NCBI RefSeq assembly: GCF_037890695.1 | Contig: NZ_CP149571.1 | Span: forward strand, 2,510,001-2,574,000 | DNA: 64,000 nt | Direction of reading: 5' to 3' | Source of the DNA: Aeromonas jandaei | Lineage (GTDB): Bacteria > Pseudomonadota > Gammaproteobacteria > Enterobacterales > Aeromonadaceae | Shown here: one piece after another, positions 9,377 to 18,097 of the stretch | Position numbering within the stretch: position 1 is the stretch's first letter | How the letters are laid out: every line of letters begins with the position of its first letter | Position numbers and translations under genes: made by a program | The notes under the pieces: generated by a model | Databases searched by the model: none | What the model saw: the letters and a program-made list of their open reading frames with translations, nothing else | Told to the model about the DNA's origin: nothing

Positions 9377-11389
9377 ATGAAACAATCAATGTCGGATCTC
9401 TCCATCTTGCAGCGGGTCTATCTCGGCTTCGCTATTCTGGTGGCCGTGATGGTGGCCAGCTCACTGCTCACATTTCGTAGTCAGGAGACCCTCGGCGGGG
9501 CGCTGGAACAGGTTACCCAGCAGTCGATGCCGCTGGTGATCGCCAGCAGTCAGACCCAGATCAGCCTACTCAGTGCCAACAAGTGGCTCGGGGATGTGCT
9601 GACCGAGCAGGACTCCAAACAGCTGCCGGCCGAAGTGGCCGAGCTGAAACAGGCCAAGGCGCAGGTCGACAAGACCCTGGCCGCCTTGCGGCAGCAGGTG
9701 GCCGAACACCCCGAACTGCAGGGCGAGATGACCGCCCTTGGCGAGCAGGTGGCGCGTTATCTGGAACTGACCGATACCCTGCCCGGCGAGCACGAGGCGC
9801 TGCTCACCCGGCTGTACAAGGTCAATCTGGCCAAGGGGCAGTTTCAGGTCAGCCTGCCCCAGTTCAAGAAGAATCTGGGTGACATGATGATCACCATCGA
9901 CGACAGCTTCATCAAGATGCTCTCCGAGACCCTGACCACCAAGCTCTCCGCCATCGAACTCTCCACCATGGACGCCCTCAACCAGACCATCCCGGCTCCC
10001 ATCGAAGGGGCGCTCAAGCGCAACAAGATGCAGATCGAGGGGTTCAACAGCACCATCAAGGATCTGCAGGGTGAGCTCAAGAATTTCGAGAACGACATGG
10101 GCCACTATGTCCACGGCTTCGTGCGCGACACCACCGCCAGTGAAGGGGTGCTGGCCCAGTATCTGGCGCTGATGAAGCAGCAGGAGCTGATGCGGGAGAA
10201 GAGCAAGCAGGCCAGCGCGCTTATCGTCGAGATCCAGAACCGGCTGGAGCGGATGACCGCGAGCAGCCAGCAGTTGATGAACGGCAGTATCCAGCATGCC
10301 AAAGAGGTGCAGCGCCAGAGCACTTTGACTCAGGGGGCGAGCATCGTGGTCGCCATCCTGATCGCCATGCTGGTGGCCTACACCCTGGGCAAGGCGATCC
10401 GCCGTCCGCTGCGGGAGCTGCTGCGAGTCCTCTCTGAGGTGACTCGCGGTGACATGACCCAGCGTATCGGCTTTCACAGCAAGAACGAATTTGGCCAGCT
10501 GGGCAGCCAGCTCAACCTGCTGATTGAGCAGATGGGGGAGGTGCTGGCCCAGCTCTCCAACGCATCTGCCCAGCTCAACGATGCCGCTCACGGCAACCGC
10601 CATACCACCGAATCGGTGCGGGCCGATCTGGAGAAACAGCGGCAGGAGACCGCCTCGGTCGCGGCCGCCATGACCCAGATGGAGGCCTCGGTGCGCGAGG
10701 TGGCGCAAGCTGCCAACCAGACTCTGGAGCGGGTGATGGATGTGGAGAAGGCTTCCGAGATGGGGCGCAAGGTGATGGCGGGCAATATCACCACCACCCA
10801 TCAGCTGGCGGGCAAGCTGCAACAGACCGGCAAGGTGATTGGCGATGTGAGCAGCATGAGCAGCCAGATCGGCAATATCCTCGATGTCATTCGCGGCATC
10901 GCCGAGCAGACCAACCTGTTGGCACTCAATGCGGCCATCGAGGCGGCGCGCGCAGGCGAGCAGGGGCGTGGATTTGCCGTGGTGGCGGACGAGGTGCGCA
11001 GTCTGGCGGGGCGCACCGCGCAATCCACCAGCGAGATCCAGACCATGATCGAGAATCTGCAGCAGGGGGTCGCCAGAGCGGTGAACGTGATGCAGGAGTG
11101 CTCGCGCGAGATGGACAGCTGCATGGATCAGAGCTCCCACGCCAACAATGCTATGGAAGAGGTGCAGGGGATCGTGGTGCTCATCAGCGACATGTCGAGC
11201 CAGATTGCCTCTGCCGCCGAGCAGCAGCAGGCGACCAGCGCTGACATCGCCACCAACCTCAACCGCATCTCCGATATCTCGGATCTCAACTATCAGGGGA
11301 TCGAGCGGGTGGCCCAGACCAGCCAGCAGCTCGACTCCCTTGCCGAGCAGCAGGAGAGCCTGGTCAAGCGCTTCCGCCTCAGCGCCTGA
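9377..11389 (+). CDS. Methyl-accepting chemotaxis protein
   Basis: This 670-residue chemoreceptor has an N-terminal membrane helix (about 12-30), a long helical periplasmic ligand domain (about 35-325) without a recognisable Cache fold, a second membrane helix near 335-355, a HAMP domain, and a cytoplasmic signalling region. The hairpin tip [20 protein letters not shown] and [15 protein letters not shown] are fully conserved. The C-terminus [14 protein letters not shown] lacks the NWETF-type pentapeptide that tethers CheR, so methylation probably depends on other receptors. The ATG at 9377 is chosen because the preceding in-frame residues do not resemble a signal anchor. The ligand is unknown. 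The gene is monocistronic and ends in a strong terminator. Confidence 0.93.
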   Translation: MKQSMSDLSILQRVYLGFAILVAVMVASSLLTFRSQETLGGALEQVTQQSMPLVIASSQTQISLLSANKWLGDVLTEQDSKQLPAEVAELKQAKAQVDKTLAALRQQVAEHPELQGEMTALGEQVARYLELTDTLPGEHEALLTRLYKVNLAKGQFQVSLPQFKKNLGDMMITIDDSFIKMLSETLTTKLSAIELSTMDALNQTIPAPIEGALKRNKMQIEGFNSTIKDLQGELKNFENDMGHYVHGFVRDTTASEGVLAQYLALMKQQELMREKSKQASALIVEIQNRLERMTASSQQLMNGSIQHAKEVQRQSTLTQGASIVVAILIAMLVAYTLGKAIRRPLRELLRVLSEVTRGDMTQRIGFHSKNEFGQLGSQLNLLIEQMGEVLAQLSNASAQLNDAAHGNRHTTESVRADLEKQRQETASVAAAMTQMEASVREVAQAANQTLERVMDVEKASEMGRKVMAGNITTTHQLAGKLQQTGKVIGDVSSMSSQIGNILDVIRGIAEQTNLLALNAAIEAARAGEQGRGFAVVADEVRSLAGRTAQSTSEIQTMIENLQQGVARAVNVMQECSREMDSCMDQSSHANNAMEEVQGIVVLISDMSSQIASAAEQQQATSADIATNLNRISDISDLNYQGIERVAQTSQQLDSLAEQQESLVKRFRLSA

Positions 11390-11411
11390 TGGTCGAGAGT
11401 TGAAACAACAA

Positions 11412-11440
11412 GGCCCCGCAGATGCGGGGCCTTCTCGTTA
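11412..11440. terminator. Bidirectional terminator between chemoreceptor and QueD-like gene
   Basis: GGCCCCGC (11412-11419) pairs with GCGGGGCC (11424-11431) around a 4-base loop and is followed by TTCTCGTTATT on the plus strand. The upstream side is A-rich, so it may also act on the minus-strand gene. Confidence 0.75.
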
Positions 11441-11460
11441 TTACGGTAGTGACAAGGGGA

Positions 11461-12336
11461 TCAGGCGTAGGCAATCGCGCCCTTGCCGACCCCTTCATAG
11501 GCGACAATCTTGACGAACTTGTCGCCCACCATCTTCTTCACTTCGCGGGCGATGTAGCAAGCCAGCAGCTCGACCGTGGTGTCGGTGTCGATCATCTCCA
11601 CCTCGGTGGTGGGGATGGCCAGCTGGAACAGTCCCTGTGGCGCCACATATTTGAAGCCGGTGTGGTGTTCACCCAGCTGCACATTGGCACGGGCACTGAG
11701 GGCCAGCTCTTCGAGAGCAACTTTATCCTCATCGGTGCCGAGATAGATATCGGCCCAGCGTTCGGCCCACTGCTGTTCGAGATCGCCATCACGCTCGCCA
11801 TCGATGTGGATCTCGATGGGGGAGCGGTGGCCGTGGGCGATACGCTGACAGTTGCCATCGTGCTTTTTCAGACCGTGGCTGTAGTGATAGAAGGGGCCGT
11901 CGATGGCCTCCTGACGCAGGGTCAGCGACAGATCCTTGATGTTGCCCGGCAGCCGTTTGGCCAGTACCGCCAGCAGGTAGCGGGTGACCGACTCCTTGTC
12001 GACCTGCGGGGCAGGGATAAAGGCAAAGCCCTGAGTCGGGCAGCGCAGGTGGATGGAGCGGCCGGGGCGCAGCAGATCGACACAGCTCTCGCCATCTTCC
12101 AGCGTCTCGACATGCACCAGAGGGCACTCGGTCGGGACCAGCAGCTTGTGATCCACCTCGTCATCGATGATCGACTTGATCAGCTTCTTTACCCGGCCGA
12201 AGTCCAGCAACATGCTCATCTCGTTGAGCTCGCCGCTCATTTCGATATCTACCAGCCAGCTCTCACCCACCATGCCGCGGCGTTCGCACAGGTAGCTGGA
12301 GTCGATCACGGTCAAATCTCTTACAAATAACTTCAT
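11461..12336 (-). CDS. Tandem-domain 6-carboxytetrahydropterin/6-pyruvoyltetrahydropterin synthase-like protein
   Basis: The 291 residues contain two QueD-like halves. The C-terminal half (about 150-291) keeps the zinc and catalytic pattern: YSHGL, then a Cys and HGH in NCQRIAHGHRSPIEI, and late VAYEGVGKG. The N-terminal half (about 1-90) has the same layout (SSYLCERRG, SWLVDIEMSGEL, MLLDFGRVK, DEVDHKLL), but the HGH position reads VGE, so its metal site is lost. The family makes pterins for queuosine or related pathways. The actual substrate is unknown and no other queuosine gene is nearby. It is divergent from the dihydroorotase gene. Confidence 0.85.
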   Translation of the reverse strand: MKLFVRDLTVIDSSYLCERRGMVGESWLVDIEMSGELNEMSMLLDFGRVKKLIKSIIDDEVDHKLLVPTECPLVHVETLEDGESCVDLLRPGRSIHLRCPTQGFAFIPAPQVDKESVTRYLLAVLAKRLPGNIKDLSLTLRQEAIDGPFYHYSHGLKKHDGNCQRIAHGHRSPIEIHIDGERDGDLEQQWAERWADIYLGTDEDKVALEELALSARANVQLGEHHTGFKYVAPQGLFQLAIPTTEVEMIDTDTTVELLACYIAREVKKMVGDKFVKIVAYEGVGKGAIAYA

Positions 12337-12416
12337 CAGTCAGGCCTTGCTACAGAGAAAGGGCAGTTTTGCGCTATTATGACCCGCGATTATCGGCAAA
12401 GGAACTGGAACCCCCC

Positions 12417-13760
12417 ATGAACAAACTGCTTATCAAGAATGCCACCCTGGTCAACGAAGGCCGTATCTATGCCTCCGACGTGTTGATCGAGGGGGAACGG
12501 ATTGCCCGCATCGCACCCGATATCGACGCGCACGATGCGGTGGTGATCGATGCCGCAGGTCGCCACCTCATCCCCGGAATGATCGATGATCAGGTCCACT
12601 TTCGGGAGCCGGGGCTGACCCACAAGGGGACCATCGCCAGTGAATCCCGGGCCGCCGTCGCCGGTGGTACCACCAGTTTCATGGAAATGCCCAACGTCAA
12701 TCCCCAGACCACCACCCTCGACGCCCTCGAAGCCAAATACCAGATCGCCGCCAACTCCTCCGTTGCCAACTACAGCTTCTATCTGGGTGCTACCAACGAC
12801 AACCTGGAAGAGATCAAGCGTCTCGATCCCAAGCAATCCTGCGGGGTCAAGGTGTTCATGGGCTCCTCGACCGGCAACATGCTGGTGGACAATCAGGAGA
12901 CCCTGGCGGCCATCTTCCGCGAGAGTCCGGTGATGATCGTTACTCACTGCGAAGACACCCCGACCATCGCCAAAGCCGAAGAGGCGGCGCGGGCCAAGTG
13001 GGGCGAGAATGTGCCGATGGGCGAGCATGGCCGCATTCGCAGTGACGAGGCGTGCTACAAATCCTCCAGCATGGCGGTGGCGCTGGCCAAGCAGTACGGC
13101 GCTAAGCTGCATGTGCTGCATCTGACCTCCGCCAAGGAGCTGTCGCTCTTTACCGCCAGTCACGACCTGAGTGAACTGAAAGACAAGAACATCACTGCCG
13201 AGGTGTGTGTTCACCATCTGTTCTTCAACGAGGCCGATTACGACACCCTCGGTAGCCAGATCAAGTGCAACCCGGCGGTGAAGAGCGCGGCCGATCAGCA
13301 CGCACTGCTCGATGCGGTGCGCAATGATGTGCTCGACATCATCGCTACCGACCACGCGCCCCACACCTGGGAGGAGAAGCAGAACAGCTACTTCAAGGCG
13401 CCGTCCGGTGTGCCGCTGGTGCAGCACTCCCTGCAGGCATTGCTGGAACTCTACCATAACGGCGTGTTCACTCTGGAGACCATCGTCAAGAAGACCTCCC
13501 ATGCGGTGGCCGAGCGTTTCCAGGTGCAGGATCGCGGCTACATCCGCGAGGGCTACTTTGCCGATCTGGTGCTGCTGGATCTGGGCAAGCCCTATGTGGT
13601 CAACGATGACAACATTCTTTACCACTGTGGCTGGTCGCCCTTCAACGGCTACCGTTTCCACAGCACGGTGGAGATGACTCTGGTGAACGGTCAGATCGCC
13701 TGGCAAAACGGGCAGGTCACTGACCAGATCCTGGGCAAGCGGCTGACCTTTAACCGCTGA
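12417..13760 (+). CDS. Dihydroorotase, class I amidohydrolase type
   Basis: The 447-residue protein is a metal-dependent amidohydrolase that, by family, interconverts carbamoyl-aspartate and dihydroorotate in pyrimidine synthesis. Visible landmarks are FREPGLTHKG, the carboxylated-lysine segment GVKVFMGSSTGNM, VTHCEDT, LHVLHLTSAKEL and IATDHAPHTWEEK. The usual DxHxH near the N-terminus reads DDQVH (residues 57-61), so the first metal histidine is Gln59. I recall this variant from other bacterial members, so it probably marks a subfamily rather than a mutation. It is longer than and unlike the class II PyrC of E. coli. No pyrimidine gene is adjacent. Confidence 0.88.
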   Translation: MNKLLIKNATLVNEGRIYASDVLIEGERIARIAPDIDAHDAVVIDAAGRHLIPGMIDDQVHFREPGLTHKGTIASESRAAVAGGTTSFMEMPNVNPQTTTLDALEAKYQIAANSSVANYSFYLGATNDNLEEIKRLDPKQSCGVKVFMGSSTGNMLVDNQETLAAIFRESPVMIVTHCEDTPTIAKAEEAARAKWGENVPMGEHGRIRSDEACYKSSSMAVALAKQYGAKLHVLHLTSAKELSLFTASHDLSELKDKNITAEVCVHHLFFNEADYDTLGSQIKCNPAVKSAADQHALLDAVRNDVLDIIATDHAPHTWEEKQNSYFKAPSGVPLVQHSLQALLELYHNGVFTLETIVKKTSHAVAERFQVQDRGYIREGYFADLVLLDLGKPYVVNDDNILYHCGWSPFNGYRFHSTVEMTLVNGQIAWQNGQVTDQILGKRLTFNR

Positions 13761-13873
13761 TTGTTCGCAAAGCAGGCGAACGCACCATTGTCGGGGAATT
13801 GGCGGCGTTTCTTTGTTGACAGGGCAGGGCCATCTCCATAAACTCAGCCCCCGTCAGCTCAGACTGACTTCGT

Positions 13874-13950
13874 CGGCGTGTAGCGCAGCCAGGTAGCGCA
13901 CTGTCATGGGGTGTCAGGGGTCGGAGGTTCAAATCCTCTCACGCCGACCA
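13874..13950 (+). tRNA. tRNA-Pro (anticodon GGG)
   Basis: A complete cloverleaf is readable. The acceptor CGGCGTG pairs with CACGCCG, the D arm is GCGC...GCGC, and the anticodon loop ATGGGGT has GGG at 13908-13910. The T arm is GGAGGTTCAAATCCTCT and the 3' CCA is encoded (13948-13950). It closely resembles E. coli proL. No integrase or phage gene follows it, so the 3' end is not occupied by an island here. Confidence 0.96.
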
Positions 13951-13961
13951 TCATTCCCCGG

Positions 13962-13995
13962 AAAAGGCCTTGTCAAACGACAAGGCCTTTTTTCT
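13962..13995 (+). terminator. Terminator of tRNA-Pro
   Basis: AAAAGGCCTTGTC (13962-13974) pairs with GACAAGGCCTTTT (13979-13991), followed by more T residues. It is a textbook rho-independent terminator directly after the tRNA. Confidence 0.9.
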
Positions 13996-14082
13996 TTTCT
14001 GCTCTTCGCCGTTACTGCGATTGTTTATCCCCCTTGCGCTGTGCTGTAGTAGCGACTCTCTTCTGCCCTGACGGGGGTTACC

Positions 14083-14550
14083 GTGTCTCTCTTTGCATCC
14101 ATCTGGCGATCTCTGGTTTTGCTCTCGCTGCTGCTCGGCGGCTGTGCCACGCCATATCAGCAGGAGAAGTCGTTCTGGAATGGCCGCACCGGCTTTTCCG
14201 AGACCCGCCTTGCGCCCGACAAGTGGCAGCTGGAGTTTGTCGGCAACGATCTGGTGGACAGGGAGACGGCCCGCAAATATGTGCTCAAGCGGGCAGGGGA
14301 GCTGGCGCAGCGGGAGGGTTACCCCATGCTGCAGGTGGAGGAGCTGACCATTGCGCGCGATGCGGTAAGGGTGACCCCGGAGCGCCCCATGTTCGGCTTT
14401 GACGAGGATGAGCCGGACACCTTCATGGCGCAGATGCAGGTACAGCACACCATCTCGGCCCTGCTTACCTTCCGGTTGCTAAAGCGGGCAATTAATGAAC
14501 AGTCGCTTTCCACCAAATATCTTGCGGACATTAAAATAAGCGGTGATTAA
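14083..14550 (+). CDS. Small lipoprotein resembling the CC0125/CC1285 family
   Basis: A GTG start at 14083 gives 155 residues with signal peptide MSLFASIWRSLVLLSLLLGG and lipobox LLGGC. The mature part has FWNGRTGFSETRLAPDKWQL and FVGNDLVDRETARKYVLKRA, the pattern of a helical-plus-beta lipoprotein family that I know only by the CC0125/CC1285 name. Function is unknown. It stands alone between the tRNA and the symporter gene. Confidence 0.75.
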   Translation: MSLFASIWRSLVLLSLLLGGCATPYQQEKSFWNGRTGFSETRLAPDKWQLEFVGNDLVDRETARKYVLKRAGELAQREGYPMLQVEELTIARDAVRVTPERPMFGFDEDEPDTFMAQMQVQHTISALLTFRLLKRAINEQSLSTKYLADIKISGD

Positions 14551-14754
14551 TATCGGTTTGTTGCAAGATCCATATCACATACATCTAACAGCAGCATAAA
14601 ATTCTGGAGTAAGCCTCTAGATTTACCCCCTGCTTTTAGGCATTCTCCCAGCATACCAGCCGCCAGGAATCAACGGCTCGGATCACAAAAACGGACTGTA
14701 GTGGCTCCCATGCCACTGTCAACGGCTTGCACCAATCAAAACCGGGACTCCCCC

Positions 14755-16014
14755 ATGAAAATGAATAAACTGACGGTCGCCATCCTCATTTCGATGTTGC
14801 TTGGCATCCTTACCGGCCAGGGCTATCGCCTGTTTGCTGCCGATCAGGCGGCAGACTTTGCAAACAACATCACTATCCTGACCGATATCTTCCTGCGACT
14901 GATCAAGATGATCATCGCACCATTGGTCTTCACCACCCTGGTGGTCGGCATCGCCAAGATGGGCGATACCCGCACTGTGGGTCGTATCGGTGCCAAAACC
15001 CTCGGCTGGTTCATGCTGGCCTCCCTGCTCTCCCTGAGCCTGGGTCTGGTGATGGTCACCCTGATGCAGCCGGGTGTGGGTCTCTCGCTCTCCCTGCCCA
15101 ATGATGCCGCTACCTCTGGCATCTCTGCCGGCGCGATTACCCTGAAAGATTTCGTGACCCACGCCATTCCGAAAAGCGTGGTCGAGGCGATGGCCACCAA
15201 CGAGATCCTGCAGATCGTGGTCTTCTCCCTGTTCTTTGGTCTGGCCGCAGCGGCGCTGGGCGATCTGGCCAAGCCGGTGGTGGTGCTGATGGCCAGTGCT
15301 GCCGAGATCATGCTGAAAGTGACCGGTTACGTGATGAACTTTGCGCCGTTCGCCGTGTTTGGCGCCATTGCCGCCATGGTGGCCAAAGAGGGGCTGGGTA
15401 TTCTGGTTACCTACGGCAGCTTCATGGCCCAGTTCTACATTGCCCTTGGCTGCCTCTGGCTGCTGCTGATTGCCATGGGGGGCGCATTCCTGCGTGGCCG
15501 CATCATCAAGCTGCTGGCGATGATCCGCGAACCCATCCTGCTTGCCTTCTCTACTGCCAGCTCTGAAGCGGCCTATCCGAAGACGCTTGATCGTCTGGAG
15601 AAGTTCGGCTGTGACAAACGCATCGCCAGCTTCGTGTTGCCGATGGGTTACTCCTTCAACCTCGACGGCTCCATGATGTACTGCACCTTCGCGGTGATGT
15701 TCATCGCTCAGGCTTATGGCATCGAGCTCTCCACCGCCCAGCAGATCACCATGCTGCTGCTGCTGATGGTCACCTCCAAGGGGATGGCCGGGGTGCCGCG
15801 CGCCTCTCTGGTGGTGATTGCCGCGACCCTGAACCAGTTCCACATTCCGGAAGCGGGCATCCTGCTGCTGCTGGGTATCGACCACTTCCTCGATATGGGT
15901 CGCTCTGCCACCAACGTGCTGGGCAACGCCATCGCCGCCAGCGTGGTCGCCAAGACCGAAGACAGTCTGGGTGAGACCGAAGAGCTGGGCGAGAGTGCTC
16001 CCGCCAAGGCATAA
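14755..16014 (+). CDS. Dicarboxylate/amino acid:cation symporter (DAACS family)
   Basis: This 419-residue inner-membrane protein belongs to the GltP/DctA family, which imports glutamate, aspartate or C4-dicarboxylates with protons or sodium. The family core is present: the serine-rich hairpin AFSTASSEAAYPKTLDRLEKF, then VLPMGYSFNLDGSMMYCTFA, and late DHFLDMGRSATNVLGNAIA. The ATG at 14755 begins MKMNKLTVAILISMLLGI directly before the first membrane helix. Substrate cannot be read from the sequence. It is monocistronic, with a terminator shortly after the stop. Confidence 0.9.
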   Translation: MKMNKLTVAILISMLLGILTGQGYRLFAADQAADFANNITILTDIFLRLIKMIIAPLVFTTLVVGIAKMGDTRTVGRIGAKTLGWFMLASLLSLSLGLVMVTLMQPGVGLSLSLPNDAATSGISAGAITLKDFVTHAIPKSVVEAMATNEILQIVVFSLFFGLAAAALGDLAKPVVVLMASAAEIMLKVTGYVMNFAPFAVFGAIAAMVAKEGLGILVTYGSFMAQFYIALGCLWLLLIAMGGAFLRGRIIKLLAMIREPILLAFSTASSEAAYPKTLDRLEKFGCDKRIASFVLPMGYSFNLDGSMMYCTFAVMFIAQAYGIELSTAQQITMLLLLMVTSKGMAGVPRASLVVIAATLNQFHIPEAGILLLLGIDHFLDMGRSATNVLGNAIAASVVAKTEDSLGETEELGESAPAKA

Positions 16015-16056
16015 CCATGGCTTGAGCTGACCAGAGGGTTGGCCGGTGCAAAGAGA

Positions 16057-16090
16057 AATCCCCGTCATGATCATGGCGGGGATTTTTTTA
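16057..16090. terminator. Terminator between symporter and DUF924 genes
   Basis: AATCCCCG (16057-16064) pairs with CGGGGATT (16077-16084), with TCATGATCATGG between, followed by a T run on the plus strand. The convergent DUF924 gene ends 13 bp further on. Confidence 0.85.
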
Positions 16091-16102
16091 TGGCTGGCCG
16101 GT

Positions 16103-16705
16103 TTAGAAGCCCGAACTGGGTTGCAGCAAAAACGTCGCCTCTTCCGGCGTCGAGGTGCGACCCAGAATGTCGTTGCGGTGGGGGAAGCGGCCAAAGCGTT
16201 CGATGATCACCTGATGGCGGCGGGCAAAGTCGGCAAAGCCCGCGAAGGTCTCGTTCGCTGGGGAATGAGCCTGCTCGGCCGCCAGCTCTTCAAACAGGGC
16301 CACGCTTCTGGCTTGCTGCTCGCGGGATTCGGCGTGTTCCAGCGGCAGATAGAAGAAGACCCGCTCCAGCGGCGAGAGCTGCCGATCCATGCCAAGGGAT
16401 AGCCCCTTGAGGCACTGCTCGCGGGCGAGCGGATCCCGGGCAAAGGCGGTGGGTGTGCCGCGATGGATATTGCGGGGCAACTGGTCGAGCAGCAGGATCA
16501 GCGCCAGTCTGCCGTGAGGCAGCTCGGCCCAGTCGGCCAGCTCCCCGTTGGCGGCCGCCTCTGCCTGCATGCCAAAGCGCCGGGCCAGCAGGGCATCGGT
16601 CTCGCGACTTTTGCCCCACCAGAGCGGGGCTTGTCGTTTGGCACGCAGGGCGTCGTCGGCCGGGTCGCCAAACCAGAAATCGAGCAGAGGTTGCCAGGGC
16701 TGCAT
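16103..16705 (-). CDS. DUF924 family protein
   Basis: The start at 16705 follows AAGGAG at good spacing and gives 200 residues. DUF924 hallmarks are visible: LLDFWFGDPADDALRAKR, ALILLLDQLPRNIHRGTP, VFFYLPLEHAESREQQ and FGRFPHRNDILGR. The family is a helical TPR-like domain of unknown biochemical role. The gene is convergent with the symporter and stands alone. Confidence 0.92.
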   Translation of the reverse strand: MQPWQPLLDFWFGDPADDALRAKRQAPLWWGKSRETDALLARRFGMQAEAAANGELADWAELPHGRLALILLLDQLPRNIHRGTPTAFARDPLAREQCLKGLSLGMDRQLSPLERVFFYLPLEHAESREQQARSVALFEELAAEQAHSPANETFAGFADFARRHQVIIERFGRFPHRNDILGRTSTPEEATFLLQPSSGF

Positions 16706-16929
16706 GGGGACTCCTTGCTGGTGTATTGAGGAGGGCCAATAACAAATGGCTCCGGGGTGCTGCCGAAATGGTAGCTTCTCGTTACACTGTGCCATCTTTT
16801 GCCCGAAAGAAGTAACCCCAGATGGCGAGCGACGGTTGCCTTGCGCGGCTGATGATGGCCTGCGAGCGCCATGAGGTGGCCCTGCAGACCCTGGTGGTCA
16901 TCAGACCGCACACCTCTCTCCCGGGGTTG

Positions 16930-17031
16930 TTCTCACTGATATAAGGAATCTCTGATATGGCCGGAACCAGTTTGTTGGCCCTCCTCGACGATATTGCCAG
17001 CGTGCTTGATGATGTGGCGCTGATGACCAAG
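16930..17031 (+). repeat. Direct repeat, copy 1 (truncated DUF808 5' end)
   Basis: These 102 bp match 17072-17173 with one difference (CCCTCCTCG here, CCCTGCTCG in copy 2). The repeat covers 27 bp of untranslated leader with the ribosome-binding site, plus the first 25 codons of the DUF808 gene. The two copies are offset by 142 bp. Confidence 0.95.
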
Positions 17032-17067
17032 GTCGTGATGAACAAGAGCGAGACTTTTTTTGGGTAG
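16957..17067 (+). pseudogene. Truncated duplicate of the DUF808 gene start
   Basis: This 36-codon frame shares its first 25 residues, MAGTSLLALLDDIASVLDDV onward, with the intact DUF808 gene, then diverges to VVMNKSETFFG and stops. It keeps the same leader, so it is probably translated into a short peptide. It looks like the relic of a tandem duplication, with a short unrelated joint before the intact copy. Confidence 0.8.
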
Positions 17068-17071
17068 ACGT

Positions 17072-17173
17072 TTCTCACTGATATAAGGAATCTCTGATAT
17101 GGCCGGAACCAGTTTGTTGGCCCTGCTCGACGATATTGCCAGCGTGCTTGATGATGTGGCGCTGATGACCAAG
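17072..17173 (+). repeat. Direct repeat, copy 2 (intact DUF808 5' end)
   Basis: This is the second copy of the 102-bp repeat. It contains the genuine start of the intact DUF808 gene (ATG at 17099). Confidence 0.95.
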
Positions 17174-18013
17174 ATGGCGGCGAAGAAGACCGCCGGGGTG
17201 CTGGGGGACGATCTTGCCCTCAATGCGAAGCAGGTCTCCGGAGTGCGTGCCGAGCGGGAGCTGCCGGTGGTATGGGCGGTGGCCAAGGGGTCATTTCGCA
17301 ACAAGTTGATTCTGGTACCTGCCGCCATCGCCATCAGTGCGCTGGTGCCCTGGCTCATCACCCCGCTCTTGATGCTGGGAGGCGCTTACCTCTGCTTCGA
17401 AGGTGCCGAGAAGCTGGCGCACAAGTTTTTGCCTCATCAGGAGGAGGGAGAGCATCACGCGGGCCCCATTCCTGACGATCTGGTGGCCTTCGAGCAGCAG
17501 AAGGTGAAGGGGGCGATCCGCACCGACTTTATCCTCTCCGCCGAGATTATCGTCATCGCCCTTGGCACAGTACAGGGGGCGAGCATCGCCCTGCAGCTCT
17601 CGGTGGTGGCGGGTATCGCACTGCTGATGACCATCGGGGTTTATGGGCTGGTCGGGTTGATTGTCAAACTGGATGATATCGGCCTGCACCTTCTGAAAAA
17701 GCCGGATGGCGGGGCACTGCGCCGTTCGGTCGGGCAGGGACTGCTGAGTACGGCGCCCAAGCTGATGCATCTGCTGGCGCTGGTGGGGACGATCGCCATG
17801 TTTATGGTGGGCGGCGGCATTCTGGTGCATGGTTGGCCTTTCGCCCATCACCTCATTGAAGGCGCCGCCGCAGTTGTCGCCACTCTGCCCACTGTGGGGG
17901 CCGTACTGGCAGTGGTGACGCCGACTCTGCTCAACGCCGTGGCCGGTGTGGTGGCGGGCCTGCTGCTGGTGCTGGCGATGACGCTGATAAGCAAACTCAA
18001 GCCAGCCAAATAA
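17099..18013 (+). CDS. yedI: DUF808 family inner-membrane protein (YedI-like)
   Basis: The 304-residue protein has the family N-terminus MAGTSLLALLDDIASVLDDV, then KTAGVLGDDLALNA and VWAVAKGSFRNKLILVP. Several hydrophobic segments follow (about 72-95, 145-165, 170-190, 220-245, 260-300). E. coli YedI is the nearest namesake; no function is established. GAEKLAHKFL and IKLDDIGLHL-like segments are typical. It is preceded by a truncated copy of its own start and followed by a terminator hairpin. Confidence 0.9.
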   Translation: MAGTSLLALLDDIASVLDDVALMTKMAAKKTAGVLGDDLALNAKQVSGVRAERELPVVWAVAKGSFRNKLILVPAAIAISALVPWLITPLLMLGGAYLCFEGAEKLAHKFLPHQEEGEHHAGPIPDDLVAFEQQKVKGAIRTDFILSAEIIVIALGTVQGASIALQLSVVAGIALLMTIGVYGLVGLIVKLDDIGLHLLKKPDGGALRRSVGQGLLSTAPKLMHLLALVGTIAMFMVGGGILVHGWPFAHHLIEGAAAVVATLPTVGAVLAVVTPTLLNAVAGVVAGLLLVLAMTLISKLKPAK

Positions 18014-18033
18014 GCGTCTGCATTATCTTTCGG

Positions 18034-18068
18034 GGCCGCCAGCGAGAAGCGCTGGCGGCCATCTCTCC
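18034..18068 (+). terminator. Terminator after DUF808 gene
   Basis: GGCCGCCAGCG (18034-18044) pairs with CGCTGGCGGCC (18050-18060), followed by the modestly T-rich ATCTCTCCCTGTTT. Confidence 0.65.
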
Positions 18069-18097
18069 CTGTTTGACATCTTGATAACGAGCCTTCA

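Larger units (their letters stand above)
16706..17098. other. Region upstream of DUF808 gene with a duplicated gene start
   Basis: This 393-bp stretch has no full-length gene. It holds a 40-codon open frame (16822-16944, MASDGCLARLMMACER onward) that I do not recognise and do not call. A truncated copy of the beginning of the downstream DUF808 gene, including its 5' untranslated part, follows it. Confidence 0.6.

Noticed and set aside
9566..11140. A 524-codon minus-strand frame opposite the chemoreceptor
   Set aside because: It is antisense to unmistakable MCP signalling sequence and has no protein-like features.
13874..13995. Genomic-island attachment site at tRNA-Pro
   Set aside because: No integrase gene or repeat of the tRNA 3' end is visible downstream; the following genes look like core genes.
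14719..16194. A 491-codon minus-strand frame opposite the symporter
   Set aside because: It is His/Gln-rich antisense sequence over a clear membrane transporter.
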